64,000 nucleotides of DNA from Eonycteris spelaea (lineage: Eukaryota > Chordata > Mammalia > Chiroptera > Pteropodidae): contig PUFA01000183.1 of assembly GCA_003508835.1 (NCBI GenBank), forward strand, positions 1 to 64,000, written 5' to 3'. Positions 36,508-47,820 of this stretch are shown here, piece by piece. The first letter of the stretch is position 1. Every line of letters begins with the position of its first letter. The notes beneath the pieces are model-generated. The model worked only from the letters and a program-made list of their open reading frames with translations. It did no database searches and was not told the origin of the DNA. Both the position numbers and the translations under genes were made by a program.

Positions 36508-37111
36508 CCCGCCCAGGGTCAACCTCCTGGCGCATGGATTCATCAAGAATAAATGAGAGGCCAAGGAAAAAGGCAACGGGATTGCAAAGCTGCTCATATC
36601 ATGAAAAGGGGAAAGTCCTCAGAGGTCCAAGGGTCTTGACGAATGGAGCCTCCCCACCTGTGCTCGCGCCAGTGTCGGGGCACCCCGGCTCGGGGCTGTT
36701 ACTTATCCAATTGCTAGGGAGGACTCGTCGGTCCCTGGACAACCGTCGGAATTGCCCGAACGGCATGATCGACGTTTCCGGAGCTCCAGGTCTCTCAACA
36801 CATACAAACTCAAGTGCCTGAGCGCACCCCTGGTCAGACGGATGGCTAGTGGAAGAGCAATGGGAGAAAGAAGCCAAATATCACCCCAGCGGAGAAGGGC
36901 CCTACCGAGCACGGCCCAGTCCCTGCCCGTGCACCCGAAGGAAAAGACCGAGGCGCGGGATCCGACAGACTTCCATGTGTCCTCATGGAGACTCCTCAGA
37001 GAGAGCGACTCGAGTCACGAGGCAAAGCGCAGAAGAAGCCCACTTCTAAAGGACCGATAGGGTCGGACTCTTCTCCTCGGGATTTCCCAGAGTAGTCCGC
37101 TTCCCCGAGGT

Positions 37112-37113
37112 CT

Positions 37114-37163
<50 letters not shown>

Positions 37164-37250
37164 AGAGCGAGAGAGAGACAGAGAGAGAGAGCGAGAGAGA
37201 GACAGAGAGAGAGAGCACGCGCGTGAGAGAGCGAGCGAGCAAGCGAGCGG
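37112..37250. repeat. GA-rich microsatellite, unit 3
   Basis: One GAAAGAG near 37122, then a pure GA run to about 37162 and a GCAGAGCGAG variant. Confidence 0.9.
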
Positions 37251-37510
37251 GGGCGGACCGCGTGTGCAGTGAGGCGTGGAAGGGCATGTAGTGTTTCACA
37301 GAAACGGAGTTGCAGTAGGCAAGCGTGCAAAGCACGGGAGGTGGACGAGGCTGATGGCTGCAGCCCAGTATGAGTGCGCTCAATGCCAAAGAAGTGCACA
37401 CGCCCGTGGACTGCCATGACACATATTCTCGGATGCGGCTGTCACCCATTCCAAAGCCTCAGCGTGCAGGAGGAGACAGACAAGCGCACGAATGTTTCTT
37501 CTCCTTACAG

Positions 37511-37797
37511 AAAACACCGAGTCGTCACAGGATGCGCGCGCGCCCGTCTCGGCGGAAAACGCCTACGGATGGCAAAGGACCACGGGGAGGACATCGGGCT
37601 AATTGGATGGTCACCCTGTGGAGGTCACGTGACCTCGGAAGCGCTTAGAGGTCCACCCAAAGCCGGAAAGCACCCCAGCGACCCCATCCGCAGTCGCCGC
37701 GAGAGCTGCGTCGCGGCCAGCGGTCCAGCGCGGCGCTCCCAGCACCGGCCTTTCCGAGGACCTGCTGAGAGACAGAAGGAGCACAGCCGGGTATCAG
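37511..37797 (+). other. Candidate 5' non-coding exon of G4
   Basis: A pyrimidine-rich acceptor (TTTCTTCTCCTTACAG) precedes 37511, and a donor-like CAG/GTGGGT follows 37797. The block sits between the CpG island and coding exon A. Equivalent starts are 10249 (G1), 19342 (G2), 28421 (G3), 46606 (G5) and 55707 (G6). FAM90A genes in primates have 5' untranslated exons, which makes this plausible. It rests only on splice-site appearance and has no transcript support. Confidence 0.4.
37621..37636. promoter_or_regulatory. 16-bp palindromic E-box
   Basis: GAGGTCACGTGACCTC is a perfect palindrome centred on CACGTG, the core bound by USF, MAX and TFE/MITF-type bHLH-ZIP factors. Other copies are at 10359, 19449, 28531, 46716 and 55817. 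It lies inside the first candidate 5' exon. Confidence 0.5.
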
Positions 37798-38051
37798 GTG
37801 GGTTTCCTTTGCGAGCGGTCCTCAGATGAACCCTCAGAGAAATGAGACTCTAGGACAACTAGGTAGCCGCGTGGCTTTGGGCAAGGGGCCAAGGAGACTG
37901 TCACTGCCAGCATGTCTCTGAGCGGGAGAGTCTGACAAACTCCGCCTTCTCCAGGCTCACTGTGACCCGCGGAGTGGCTCCAGGAGGACATGGGCCCTGC
38001 CACTGTGACTCGTGTGGGCTGGTGGGTGAGCAGTGGCTGGGTTTTTCTTAG

Positions 38052-38217
38052 GGGCAGTCGAAGCCCAAAGAAAGGATCTGTTTTCCAGAATTCGTTGGAG
38101 CAGATCCGTTTCCCACGTAGCAGAAGCGAGTTTCAGATGGGACAGGGACGAGGTGCAGGTGGACAAAGTCCAGCTGAGCCCCTCAGCTGGGAAGCTTCCC
38201 ATCAGGTAGAGGAACAG
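38052..38217 (+). other. Second candidate 5' non-coding exon of G4
   Basis: The acceptor GGGTTTTTCTTAG precedes 38052. Two donors are possible: CAG/GTAGAG after 38205 or CAG/GTAGGC after 38217. The next acceptor, TTTTGTCCTCAG at 38655-38666, would start exon A at 38667, 59 bases before the ATG. Repeated in every complete unit. Inferred from splice signals only. Confidence 0.35.
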
Positions 38218-38725
38218 GTAGGCATTCTAGGTGAATTTGCGTTGGAAAAGGGCCTCCGCTTGTGTGAAACGGGACATTGAAATTTTCCAGAGGGGCACGT
38301 CCTCTCTTTTTGCTTTTGGAACGCGTGTGCCACAGGAGACACGGCAGTGTTGACGATGGAGTGAGTCTGAGGGCATACCGCCTTTCCCTCTCCTCCTGGG
38401 AGTTGTTGGGCTGGACTTCAGCCACGTCTCTTCAGGCAGTCAGTCATTCGTGGATGCCCGCCCAAACCCTTCAGGTGTGCCTCGGGTGCCTGGCCTCGTA
38501 GGGGATCACGAGGCGGTGGTCAGAGGTCTGAGAACGTGGCATGACAGGACGAGGAGGGTGTTTCTTCTTCGTGGTCCCGAGGTTTCTATTTCCGCCCTTG
38601 GAGGGTGAGGCGCTTGATGGCCTTTGATTCCAAGTCATTGAAAGTCCTCTTTGATTTTGTCCTCAGGAATTGCCCTAATCCACGGCTGAGAGAGAAGGAC
38701 GTGAAAGCCCAAGGAGGCGCGGCAG

Positions 38726-41401
38726 ATGGCGGGCGGTGACGCGCAGCGCTGGCCCCGCAGACTCCAGAGAGAGAAGCAGCCACGGAGGGCAGGAATGGCA
38801 CACGGCGCTCCCCCAGCAGAGGAGGAGGATCCCAGGGTGAGGAGAGGCTTGGCTCTGTGTGGGACTCAGGGCAGGGGGCGGGGCGTGGGGGCAGGTGTTT
38901 CTGCGACCGGGACGGCAGGGACGGGTTTTGGAGAGGGCAAGTTCTGCGGACCTGACTCACTGGTTCCGCCCCATCCAAGGCCCGTCTGCCTAGGGACCCC
39001 TTCCCCAGGCTTGGGCGTGGGGACGCCCCTTCATAGCTTGCGTCTCCTGGCACCTAGAACGCGCTGCGTTTCGTTCCCCTCTCCACAACTTGTCCACAAC
39101 ATGGAGGAATCCGCCCTGCCCCCACGCCCTTCCCTCGTTCCCCTGTGCAATCTGCCTGTGATTTATGCTGACTCACTTCCCTCCTCCCGCTCTTCCCCCC
39201 ACAGGTGAAGTGCAAGGATTGCGGAGCCTTCGGGCACAAGGCAAGCTGCCTCAGTTGCCCCATGAAGCGCTGGGCCGGTGCCCTGCCCCCCCAGGCCCTG
39301 GGATTGCGCAAGATGAAGGAGAACCTGAAACCACGGACTCCCCGGGACCTGCGGAAAGCGGGGCACTTTCACGACGATGACAGGGAGGAACCGAGACCAA
39401 GGTGATCACTGGGGGCCGTTCGATCCAATCTTGGGGTGCGATCTCCAGAGCTCTCGTGTTCCTCTCCATCTCGACACGACGTCGAGTGCCACGTGCAGGC
39501 AACGACAGGGACAGATGCGGATTGCTAGAGAGACTGGGCGGGAAGGGGTGTGCTGGCGGGAGTGGGACGGAGAGAGAGAAGCAGAGCAGGAGCCCTGCGG
39601 CGTCCTCCAGGTGTCCGCAGAAGAGCTCATTCTCCTCCCGTAGAATCACTGAGGTGTGGGGAGTGGCAGGGAGGCAGGGAACATCGTGGGACGCTGACAG
39701 GCACGTAGGCAATCGAGTCCAGACGGAAGCCCTTCCTGTAGAAACCGGGAGGCCTCCCTGGAGTGGGGGATGGGGTCTGAGGTGAGGGACAGGCCAGTTG
39801 GGCAAAGGCACAGGGCCTCATTCCAGTTATCACGCCATCACGGGCAAAGGGCCCGGGCTGCTGCAAGACCTGCCCACCCCCGCCCTTGGGACGAGAAATA
39901 CAGTGGCTTCCACTTACCTACCGCGTTTCGTTCTGCAGGCCCGAAGCTCGGCAGAGACAGGCTCTACTGCAGAGATATCCCATGAGACCCGTAGCGAGGC
40001 CGCGGCCCAGTTGGAAGGACCGGACCGAATTCTGTGACTACGTGAGGGTGAGTGCCCCCACCCTTCTGGTCCCTTTTACGCCCCGGCTTCGCCCCGACTC
40101 GGTCGACCACTTTCTGTGAGAGGGAATAGTAGCAGTCCCCTCCTGGCGCACGTGGGTCCCGAGGCCTAGTTTTGGTCCCCAGTTTTCCTCGGTGTCTCTG
40201 AGTTTGCATTATGCCTACACATGTGCCAACAAGATGCTGCTGCAGGGTGTGGAAGGGATCTCAAGCGATGCTTCCGGAAGAGGGACCTCTTTATGGAAGT
40301 CAAGGGCCTTGAAGTCCTGACCTCTACGTCCAAAAGGGCCCTCCAAGCTCCTCAGTCCTCAAAATGCTTCCCATGAGGGCACGGTGGTCTGTGTCCCTCC
40401 CCCAGGAGAGCACATGACAGAGCTCACGGCCACTCCCTTCCCCGGCGACGTCTGTGAGATGGTTCATGTTTTGTACCCCGCTGTCAGAAAGGGGATCCAG
40501 GGCTTGCGGTCCCTTCTTTGGTGCCGAAGAGCACTGAGGGCGTGGAGCCGGTCACGTGCAAATCCACTGCTGGTCTGCCTTTGACCGTTCGAGTTTCTCC
40601 TCCAGATTGTAGAGTTTTCCGTGCGTTGTCGCATCCTAACTGGTTCTTGAGCTGAGGAAATTCTGACGTGTGATCTCTGTGTGTTCTGTTCCCCTGCAGC
40701 ACCCAAAGAGGCCGATGCCCATCCACACGGCCAAGAGGAATTGCGTCCTGGACGGCGCTCTGCCAAGCAGGTCGCCTGTGGGAAACCCTGACGTGACCTG
40801 CACGGCCTCGGTCCTGGATGAACCTGAACGGAGCATGTTCGCGCCTCCTGGACTCAAAGGTAGAGTCAGCATCAAGGCGCCAGGCAGGAGAGCTGCCCCG
40901 ATCTCCGTCCAGACGTGCCAGAGCCCCCGAAAGAAACCGAGACTCAGCCCGTGCCCGAGCCCCCGGAAGAGCTGGCGGAGGCCGGATCCGGGGCTTTTCC
41001 AGCCTCTCCAACCTCCAGCTAGTGCGACTGCAGCTGGACCATCGTTGGCGCCTCAGGCGACCGGGATGAACCCTGGCCAGGTGCAAAGCATTGACTTCCA
41101 GCCACCGCACAAGGGACCTGTCCTGAAGGCTGTGCAGGCCTGCCTGGCACCCCAGCTCGTGCCGACCGACCAGGTTCCGGGCCAGCTCCTCAGAATGGTC
41201 TTCACCAGATCAGGCAGCGGCCGGTGGAGCTCCAGGTTCGTGACAGCCCCCTCATTCGCTCCTGCTGAGGAGCCAAGCCCTCCTGGTCAGAGCGCCACCG
41301 TCTGGGCGAGGTCGGAGGGACCCCGTGCGCGCGCCCCACTGAGTGTCCTCTGTGACGACCTCCAGCTTTCCTCGTCCTCTGAAGACAGCGACGGCCAGTG
41401 A
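38726..41401 (+). CDS. FAM90A-like: G4: FAM90A-like protein, intact 372-residue frame
   Basis: Exons: A 38726-38836, B 39205-39401, C 39939-40047, D 40700-41401. Introns are 368, 537 and 652 bases, with phases 0, 2 and 0. The joined 1119-base frame encodes 372 residues, shorter than human FAM90A1 (about 464). Residues 40-55 form a CX2CX4HX6C zinc knuckle (C40, C43, H48, C55) in the context CGAFGH. The block FCDYVR at the end of exon C corresponds to SDYLR of human FAM90A. Exon D begins HPKRPMPIHT and has a basic RKKPRL motif at 216-221 that may be a nuclear localisation signal. It ends with GRWSS (313-317), PLSVL (352-356) and the acidic-serine tail SSSSEDSD (363-370), all typical of the family. 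Most of exon D is proline-rich and probably disordered. The start is chosen because exon A aligns with the family N-terminus and a splice acceptor lies 59 bases upstream. The molecular function of the family is not well established. The zinc knuckle suggests nucleic-acid or protein binding. Confidence 0.9.
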
Positions 41402-42086
41402 GTCCCCGGTGGCAAGGAAGACCTGTGCTCCAGCCCGGGTCCGTCTGGAGGTGACCTTTCCACTGGGAAGGGGAAGCCACCAGGAGCAAGTAGGCTGCTT
41501 CTGCTCATTCGGCGATTCGCCAGCTGTGCTTTGTGTCCACTGGGGGAACCCGAGATCACACGTGGGGCTCCGCGCGAGCAAGCCCCGCACTGTTTAGGTT
41601 CGGAAGTGCAGGCCATCGGTCCAGTAGTACGTTTGGAAGGAAGAGAGGTCCGTGCTCCTTGAACTGGCACGTGAAGTGTCTTCTCACGTTACCTTTATTA
41701 TCATTATTTTTGTTTTTTGTTTTTTGTTTTTTTTGGTTTGTTTTGTTTTATTTTTTTTTTAATTTTTATTTTTTTTTTCATCGAAAGTGATCGTACAGGA
41801 CAGCAAGTCCGTTTGCCCAAGAAACGTTTAAACTCTACTGCATCTAGGAAGCTAGGTGACAATTCTGTACGTGGTGTGCTAATGGCTGATTTGGGGCTAA
41901 CGTGGAAGGGCCCACCTACGTGCTCTGCTTAGAAGGCCCCGCCGCACCCCCGTGCTGAGATGAGGCCGCTAGAGCATGGCAAGATACTGCCGTGCAAATC
42001 AGGATGCGTAGCTGTCCTCCGGTTTTGCACATTTGGTTTCCGAATTGCCTCCTGAACCTTGTGTTTGACCATTTCCTTTTGATAGT

Positions 42087-42092
42087 AATAAA
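42087..42092 (+). terminator. Polyadenylation signal of G4
   Basis: AATAAA; the 3' UTR would end near 42110. Confidence 0.75.
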
Positions 42093-42276
42093 AATCTGCT
42101 CAACCTGACCTGTTGTGGGCTTGGTTTTTTATGGGTGAGCGTTTCTGAACAGTTTCCAAACCATGATTATTCCTCCAAGGTGGTTTCACTGAGAGGAAGG
42201 GAGGCTTTGGTAGGCCCGCTGGCTTGCGAGAAACACAGGAGCCGCGGCGCGCCCAGCTGCACTGAATCATCGCGCC

Positions 42277-42297
42277 CGCGCGCGCGCGCGCGCGCGC
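42277..42297. repeat. Alternating CG tract, unit 4
   Basis: Ten CG dinucleotides, preceded by three C where units 1, 2, 3 and 5 have a run of five C. Confidence 0.95.
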
Positions 42298-45200
42298 ACG
42301 GGCCACGCGTCCGAGTGAGTCTTGTGGATGCGCGAGTGCGAAGAGCTTCGGGGTGCAGGCCATGTGTCCCGCTGGCCCGCACCGGAGCCCGTCGCCGCCG
42401 AGCTGTCCCAGACACGCCATCCTGAATCGCACTCCACGAGACACGGAGACCCTGGGTCTCCGTGGAGGCCTGGACGGGGCGCTCTTCTAAGGTTCGCCCA
42501 TGACCGTCACGGACAGCCTTGCTTGAGAAGCACTGGAGGCGCGGGTCGAAGGGCACGCCTCAGTCCCAGGTTCCCAACGTTCTCTCACTTCGACAAAGCT
42601 CGGACTGAGCGTCAAGACAAGCGCGAGAGCTCTGACGAGACCATTTCCCTCGAAAGACCACGTGAGCGCTCCTTTCCCCTGTCCTCTGGCAAACCTTTCC
42701 TGCGGCGATCCTAGGACGCCCACTTCCGCTTCCGCGTGAAAAGACAGAGGGCTGCCTTTTGGCGCACTGGGGGCAATCAGCATGGCCATTTACTTCTCTT
42801 CGGATCGTGATGAACGTCACGTTTGCACTCCTCAGGATTCACCGTGCTATGATCCTCATCTGGATCACGGGTGCTCTTCATGACGCTGTGGGGGATTCTC
42901 CTGGTTCCCGCCAAGTAACCCTGTGCTGCCGGTGGTCACGCAGCATGGTTTAGACCAAGCCTGTAGTACCCTCTTTTCTCCGGGACGCCCCCCAGGTCCC
43001 TTGATTCCTCTGCCCTGCTTTGGCCCCAGCCCATCCTCACAGCCCCGTGCTGAACCGCCCCTGGCCAGTCGGGATCGGCACCTGCCCGATGGTGACCGCC
43101 AGGGTCCCTCCTCCACACCCGGACTCAGGTCCCCTGTGACTTTCCCGCTTCTCTCCCCACCCGTCACAAGAGGTGCGGGCCCCAAGTGCCCTTGAAAGCC
43201 CAGCACTGCTCCCTCGTTCCCCGACTGTCTCCTCTTGTGCTTGTCAGCCCCGGTCAGAGTCCACGGTCCCTCGCCTCCCTGAAGCAAGGCCCTGCTCGCC
43301 TTGCTCATGCTGCTCCTGTTCACAGACCATGACTTTGGCCCGCCAAAGCTGTGGCCCCCAGCTCGGGTACCTGTATATTTTCTTCGTCTCAGTCAGCGAG
43401 TGCCACCTCCCCAACATGTCCTGGCAGCCTTTGGCGCTTCGCTTTCCCTACGCGCCCCTCCTTTCTGACCCCGCGGCGGGGCTTCCATGCCCGCAACCCG
43501 GGGCCCCTCAGTCCTGTCCTTCCCGGGAGCAGTCCCTAACCAGTCAGACTCGCAAAGCTGCCCCGCTGCCCGCCTCTTCCTGCAGCGAGACCTGAGACTG
43601 AGGACTCTTCCGGAGCTCCAGAGACAGGATCCCAGGTGCTCAGGCGACTGCAGCACTCCCAGTTACCATATCCCCCTCTAGAAACCGTCATGCTTGCAAA
43701 AGTCCCTGAAACCCGTGAGCTTCCAAGGAGGTATAGATTACGGTACTCCCCCAGTAAAGACCCATTGCCCAGGGGACGCACCTCTGTCACGGGACTGCCT
43801 CTTTGGCAAAGGAGGGACGACGACACTCCGGAATAAGTCTGGCAGCGTCGGGTGCAGCTCGAGACCAAAGGATCACCCTAACTTACTCATGATCGTCCAT
43901 GTGATTGAAAACAAAGGTGGATTTCCAAGGACCCGGTACCTACAATTTCTAAGGCATCCAGGGACGCTTGCCCGATTTTCTTGGTGCCTCATTGGCTATG
44001 GTCCCCACAGGAGAGAAACAACTGGTCTCCGCCTTTGCTGAGACGACAAAGGACCGGCGAAGCTGTACGCGGCTAAGGTGCACCACGCGGCCACCCGCTC
44101 GCTCTCCCTGTCCGCTGGGATAGCGCCACCACGGTCCGGGTCTGCGACACATCCGCCCACTCCTTGACCTCCCGTAGCTGTCGTTTGTGGGCGGCGGGAA
44201 ATCTTAAGCCCTGCTTCCTGCGTTAGTCACTTGTAGGCATAAGATTCGAGAGTCTCCCACTGTGATTCATAAAGGCTAGGAACTGCAAAGGGGAAAAGAT
44301 GTCGAAATGGAGAGCTGCCACGTTGTGTCCATGCTACAAGTGAGCCCAGTTTCCGAACGAAGGGAAAGAAACGCAGACGCCGGCTCGCCGTCCGTTGCCA
44401 TCCCAAGCATGACGCTTTTAGGTGAACTTCCGTTCTCAGAAGACGATGGAGCGGAGCGGGGCAGGAGGCCGCGAGCTTGCTTCCCGTCCACGCTGGGCTG
44501 CACACGATGCCCAGCCCCGGGACGCCCGAGAAACCACCGCGCCGTGCACTCCTGCCGAGGCACTCCGACATTCTCCTTTGTCCTGGCTGCGCACGTGACC
44601 GTCTGCACAGCAAGGCCACTGGAAATCATCCAGAGAAAAGAACCCGTCCGATTCACAGTCGTTTTCCAAATCCCCAAAGCAAGCTGGATCCCATGTTCAT
44701 AGGAACAAAACATATTGCAATGCGGTAGCACGTCGACGCATTCAAATATCATTTCGAGGGGTGGGAGGGTACGTGACAAGCTGAAGGGGAAGAGAGTCCT
44801 TAACATCGTGATATTTGTACAAGGACAGCTGATGACTAGCACGAGAGGGGTGATCACCTTGAAAGCTATAAAAATGGCGGCGCACTGTATTCGGGACCCG
44901 GGACTGGGATGATATTGACCACCAACGCTACTTATGTAGGAGACATATGTGTATAGATTGTAGAAAAGGTTGACTGTCCGTGTCCCGGCCTCCGCCCCCC
45001 AACTAACACGCAGTCCCGTTCAGTCCAAGGGAGGCTTGAGAGTAAGTAGTACGAAACACTTCTAAAGCTGCCTGAGTTGACATGACTTGACTCATACATA
45101 CATCACTGGTCGTCTGCACATACCCTGCCTTGGGGAAGGAACCCAAAATGCACATTTAACCGCTCTTTCTACTCTTGGCTATCCCCAGCGACTTTGTTGT

Positions 45201-45329
45201 GTGAAAAGTTGAGGTGAAAACCGAAGAACTGATACTGAAGAGGACGGGACCAAAACGATGCACGGCGGGCCCGTAATGTGGACAAGTCCCAGCTTCCAAC
45301 GGGAGTTTTCTTCAGACTGCGCCCGGTGA

Positions 45330-45605
45330 AGTCGGCCCCGGGAGAGCGGTCCCGAGAGCGAGTGAAGGTGCACTCGGTCCAGTGAAGGCCAGCGGCGGCC
45401 ACGTGCGGCGGCGCCGCCGGCAGCCCTTGGGAGCTGGGAAGCGGGGGCGGGGGCGGGGCGGGCCAGGCGGAGGCTGGAGGCAGCTGCGGGAGGTGCGGGC
45501 GTTGCCCTAGCTGCCCAGGCAGGAAGGCCCGCAATCCGCCAGTCCCAATCCGCCAGTCCCGTGGGGCGGGGCGGGGCGGCGCGGGGCGGGGCCAGCAATA
45601 CAGGG
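45330..45605 (+). promoter_or_regulatory. CpG island / GC-box promoter candidate of G5
   Basis: The first G-run is one base shorter (GCGGGGGCGGGGGCGGGG near 45441), an allele shared with unit 6. Confidence 0.65.
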
Positions 45606-46210
45606 CCCGCCCAGGGTCAACCTCCTGGCGCATGGATTCATCAAGAATAAATGAGAGGCCAAGGAAAAAGGCAACGGGATTGCAAAGCTGCTCATATCAT
45701 GAAAAGGGGAAAGTCCTCAGAGGTCCAAGGGTCTTGACGAATGGAGCCTCCCCACCTGTGCTCGCGCCAGTGTCGGGGCACCCCGGCTCGGGGCTGTTAC
45801 TTATCCAATTGCTAGGGAGGACTCGTCGGTCCCTGGACAACCGTCGGAATTGCCCGAACGGCATGATCGACGTTTCCGGAGCTCCAGGTCTCTCAACACA
45901 TACAAACTCAAGTGCCTGAGCGCACCCCTGGTCAGACGGATGGCTAGTGGAAGAGCAATGGGAGAAAGAAGCCAAATATCACCCCAGCGGAGAAGGGCCC
46001 TACCGAGCACGGCCCAGTCCCTGCCCGTGCACCCGAAGGAAAAGACCGAGGCGCGGGATCCGACAGACTTCCATGTGTCCTCATGGAGACTCCTCAGAGA
46101 GAGCGACTCGAGTCACGAGGCAAAGCGCAGAAGAAGCCCACTTCTAAAGGACCGATAGGGTCGGACTCTTCTCCTCGGGATTTCCCAGAGTAGTCCGCTT
46201 CCCCGAGGTC

Positions 46211-46211
46211 T

Positions 46212-46273
<62 letters not shown>

Positions 46274-46345
46274 CAGAGAGAGAGAGCGAGAGAGAGACAG
46301 AGAGAGAGAGCACGCGCGTGAGAGAGCGAGCGAGCAAGCGAGCGG
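46211..46345. repeat. GA-rich microsatellite, unit 4
   Basis: Similar to the unit 3 allele but without the GCAGAGC step. Confidence 0.9.
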
Positions 46346-47820
46346 GGGCGGACCGCGTGTGCAGTGAGGCGTGGAAGGGCATGTAGTGTTTCACAGAAAC
46401 GGAGTTGCAGTAGGCAAGCGTGCAAAGCACGGGAGGTGGACGAGGCTGATGGCTGCAGCCCAGTATGAGTGCGCTCAATGCCAAAGAAGTGCACACGCCC
46501 GTGGACTGCCATGACACATATTCTCGGATGCGGCTGTCACCCATTCCAAAGCCTCAGCGTGCAGGAGGAGACAGACAAGCGCACGAATGTTTCTTCTCCT
46601 TACAGAAAACACCGAGTCGTCACAGGATGCGCGCGCGCCCGTCTCGGCGGAAAACGCCTACGGATGGCAAAGGACCACGGGGAGGACATCGGGCTAATTG
46701 GATGGTCACCCTGTGGAGGTCACGTGACCTCGGAAGCGCTTAGAGGTCCACCCAAAGCCGGAAAGCACCCCAGCGACCCCATCCGCAGTCGCCGCGAGAG
46801 CTGCGTCGCGGCCAGCGGTCCAGCGCGGCGCTCCCAGCACCGGCCTTTCCGAGGACCTGCTGAGAGACAGAAGGAGCACAGCCGGGTATCAGGTGGGTTT
46901 CCTTTGCGAGCGGTCCTCAGATGAACCCTCAGAGAAATGAGACTCTAGGACAACTAGGTAGCCGCGTGGCTTTGGGCAAGGGGCCAAGGAGACTGTCACT
47001 GCCAGCATGTCTCTGAGCGGGAGAGTCTGACAAACTCCGCCTTCTCCAGGCTCACTGTGACCCGCGGAGTGGCTCCAGGAGGACATGGGCCCTGCCACTG
47101 TGACTCGTGTGGGCTGGTGGGTGAGCAGTGGCTGGGTTTTTCTTAGGGGCAGTCGAAGCCCAAAGAAAGGATCTGTTTTCCAGAATTCGTTGGAGCAGAT
47201 CCGTTTCCCACGTAGCAGAAGCGAGTTTCAGATGGGACAGGGACGAGGTGCAGGTGGACAAAGTCCAGCTGAGCCCCTCAGCTGGGAAGCTTCCCATCAG
47301 GTAGAGGAACAGGTAGGCATTCTAGGTGAATTTGCGTTGGAAAAGGGCCTCCGCTTGTGTGAAACGGGACATTGAAATTTTCCAGAGGGGCACGTCCTCT
47401 CTTTTTGCTTTTGGAACGCGTGTGCCACAGGAGACACGGCAGTGTTGACGATGGAGTGAGTCTGAGGGCATACCGCCTTTCCCTCTCCTCCTGGGAGTTG
47501 TTGGGCTGGACTTCAGCCACGTCTCTTCAGGCAGTCAGTCATTCGTGGATGCCCGCCCAAACCCTTCAGGTGTGCCTCGGGTGCCTGGCCTCGTAGGGGA
47601 TCACGAGGCGGTGGTCAGAGGTCTGAGAACGTGGCATGACAGGACGAGGAGGGTGTTTCTTCTTCGTGGTCCCGAGGTTTCTATTTCCGCCCTTGGAGGG
47701 TGAGGCGCTTGATGGCCTTTGATTCCAAGTCATTGAAAGTCCTCTTTGATTTTGTCCTCAGGAATTGCCCTAATCCACGGCTGAGAGAGAAGGACGTGAA
47801 AGCCCAAGGAGGCGCGGCAG

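Larger units (their letters stand above)
31654..40744 (+). repeat. 9.1-kb FAM90A-type unit 3
   Basis: Length is 9091 bases. Private variants include CATCTTGATCGGG near 33763 (CATCTGGATCACGGG elsewhere), a CC interruption in the CG tract at 33193, and a short deletion in ACCCCGGCGGGGC near 34371. Confidence 0.97.
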
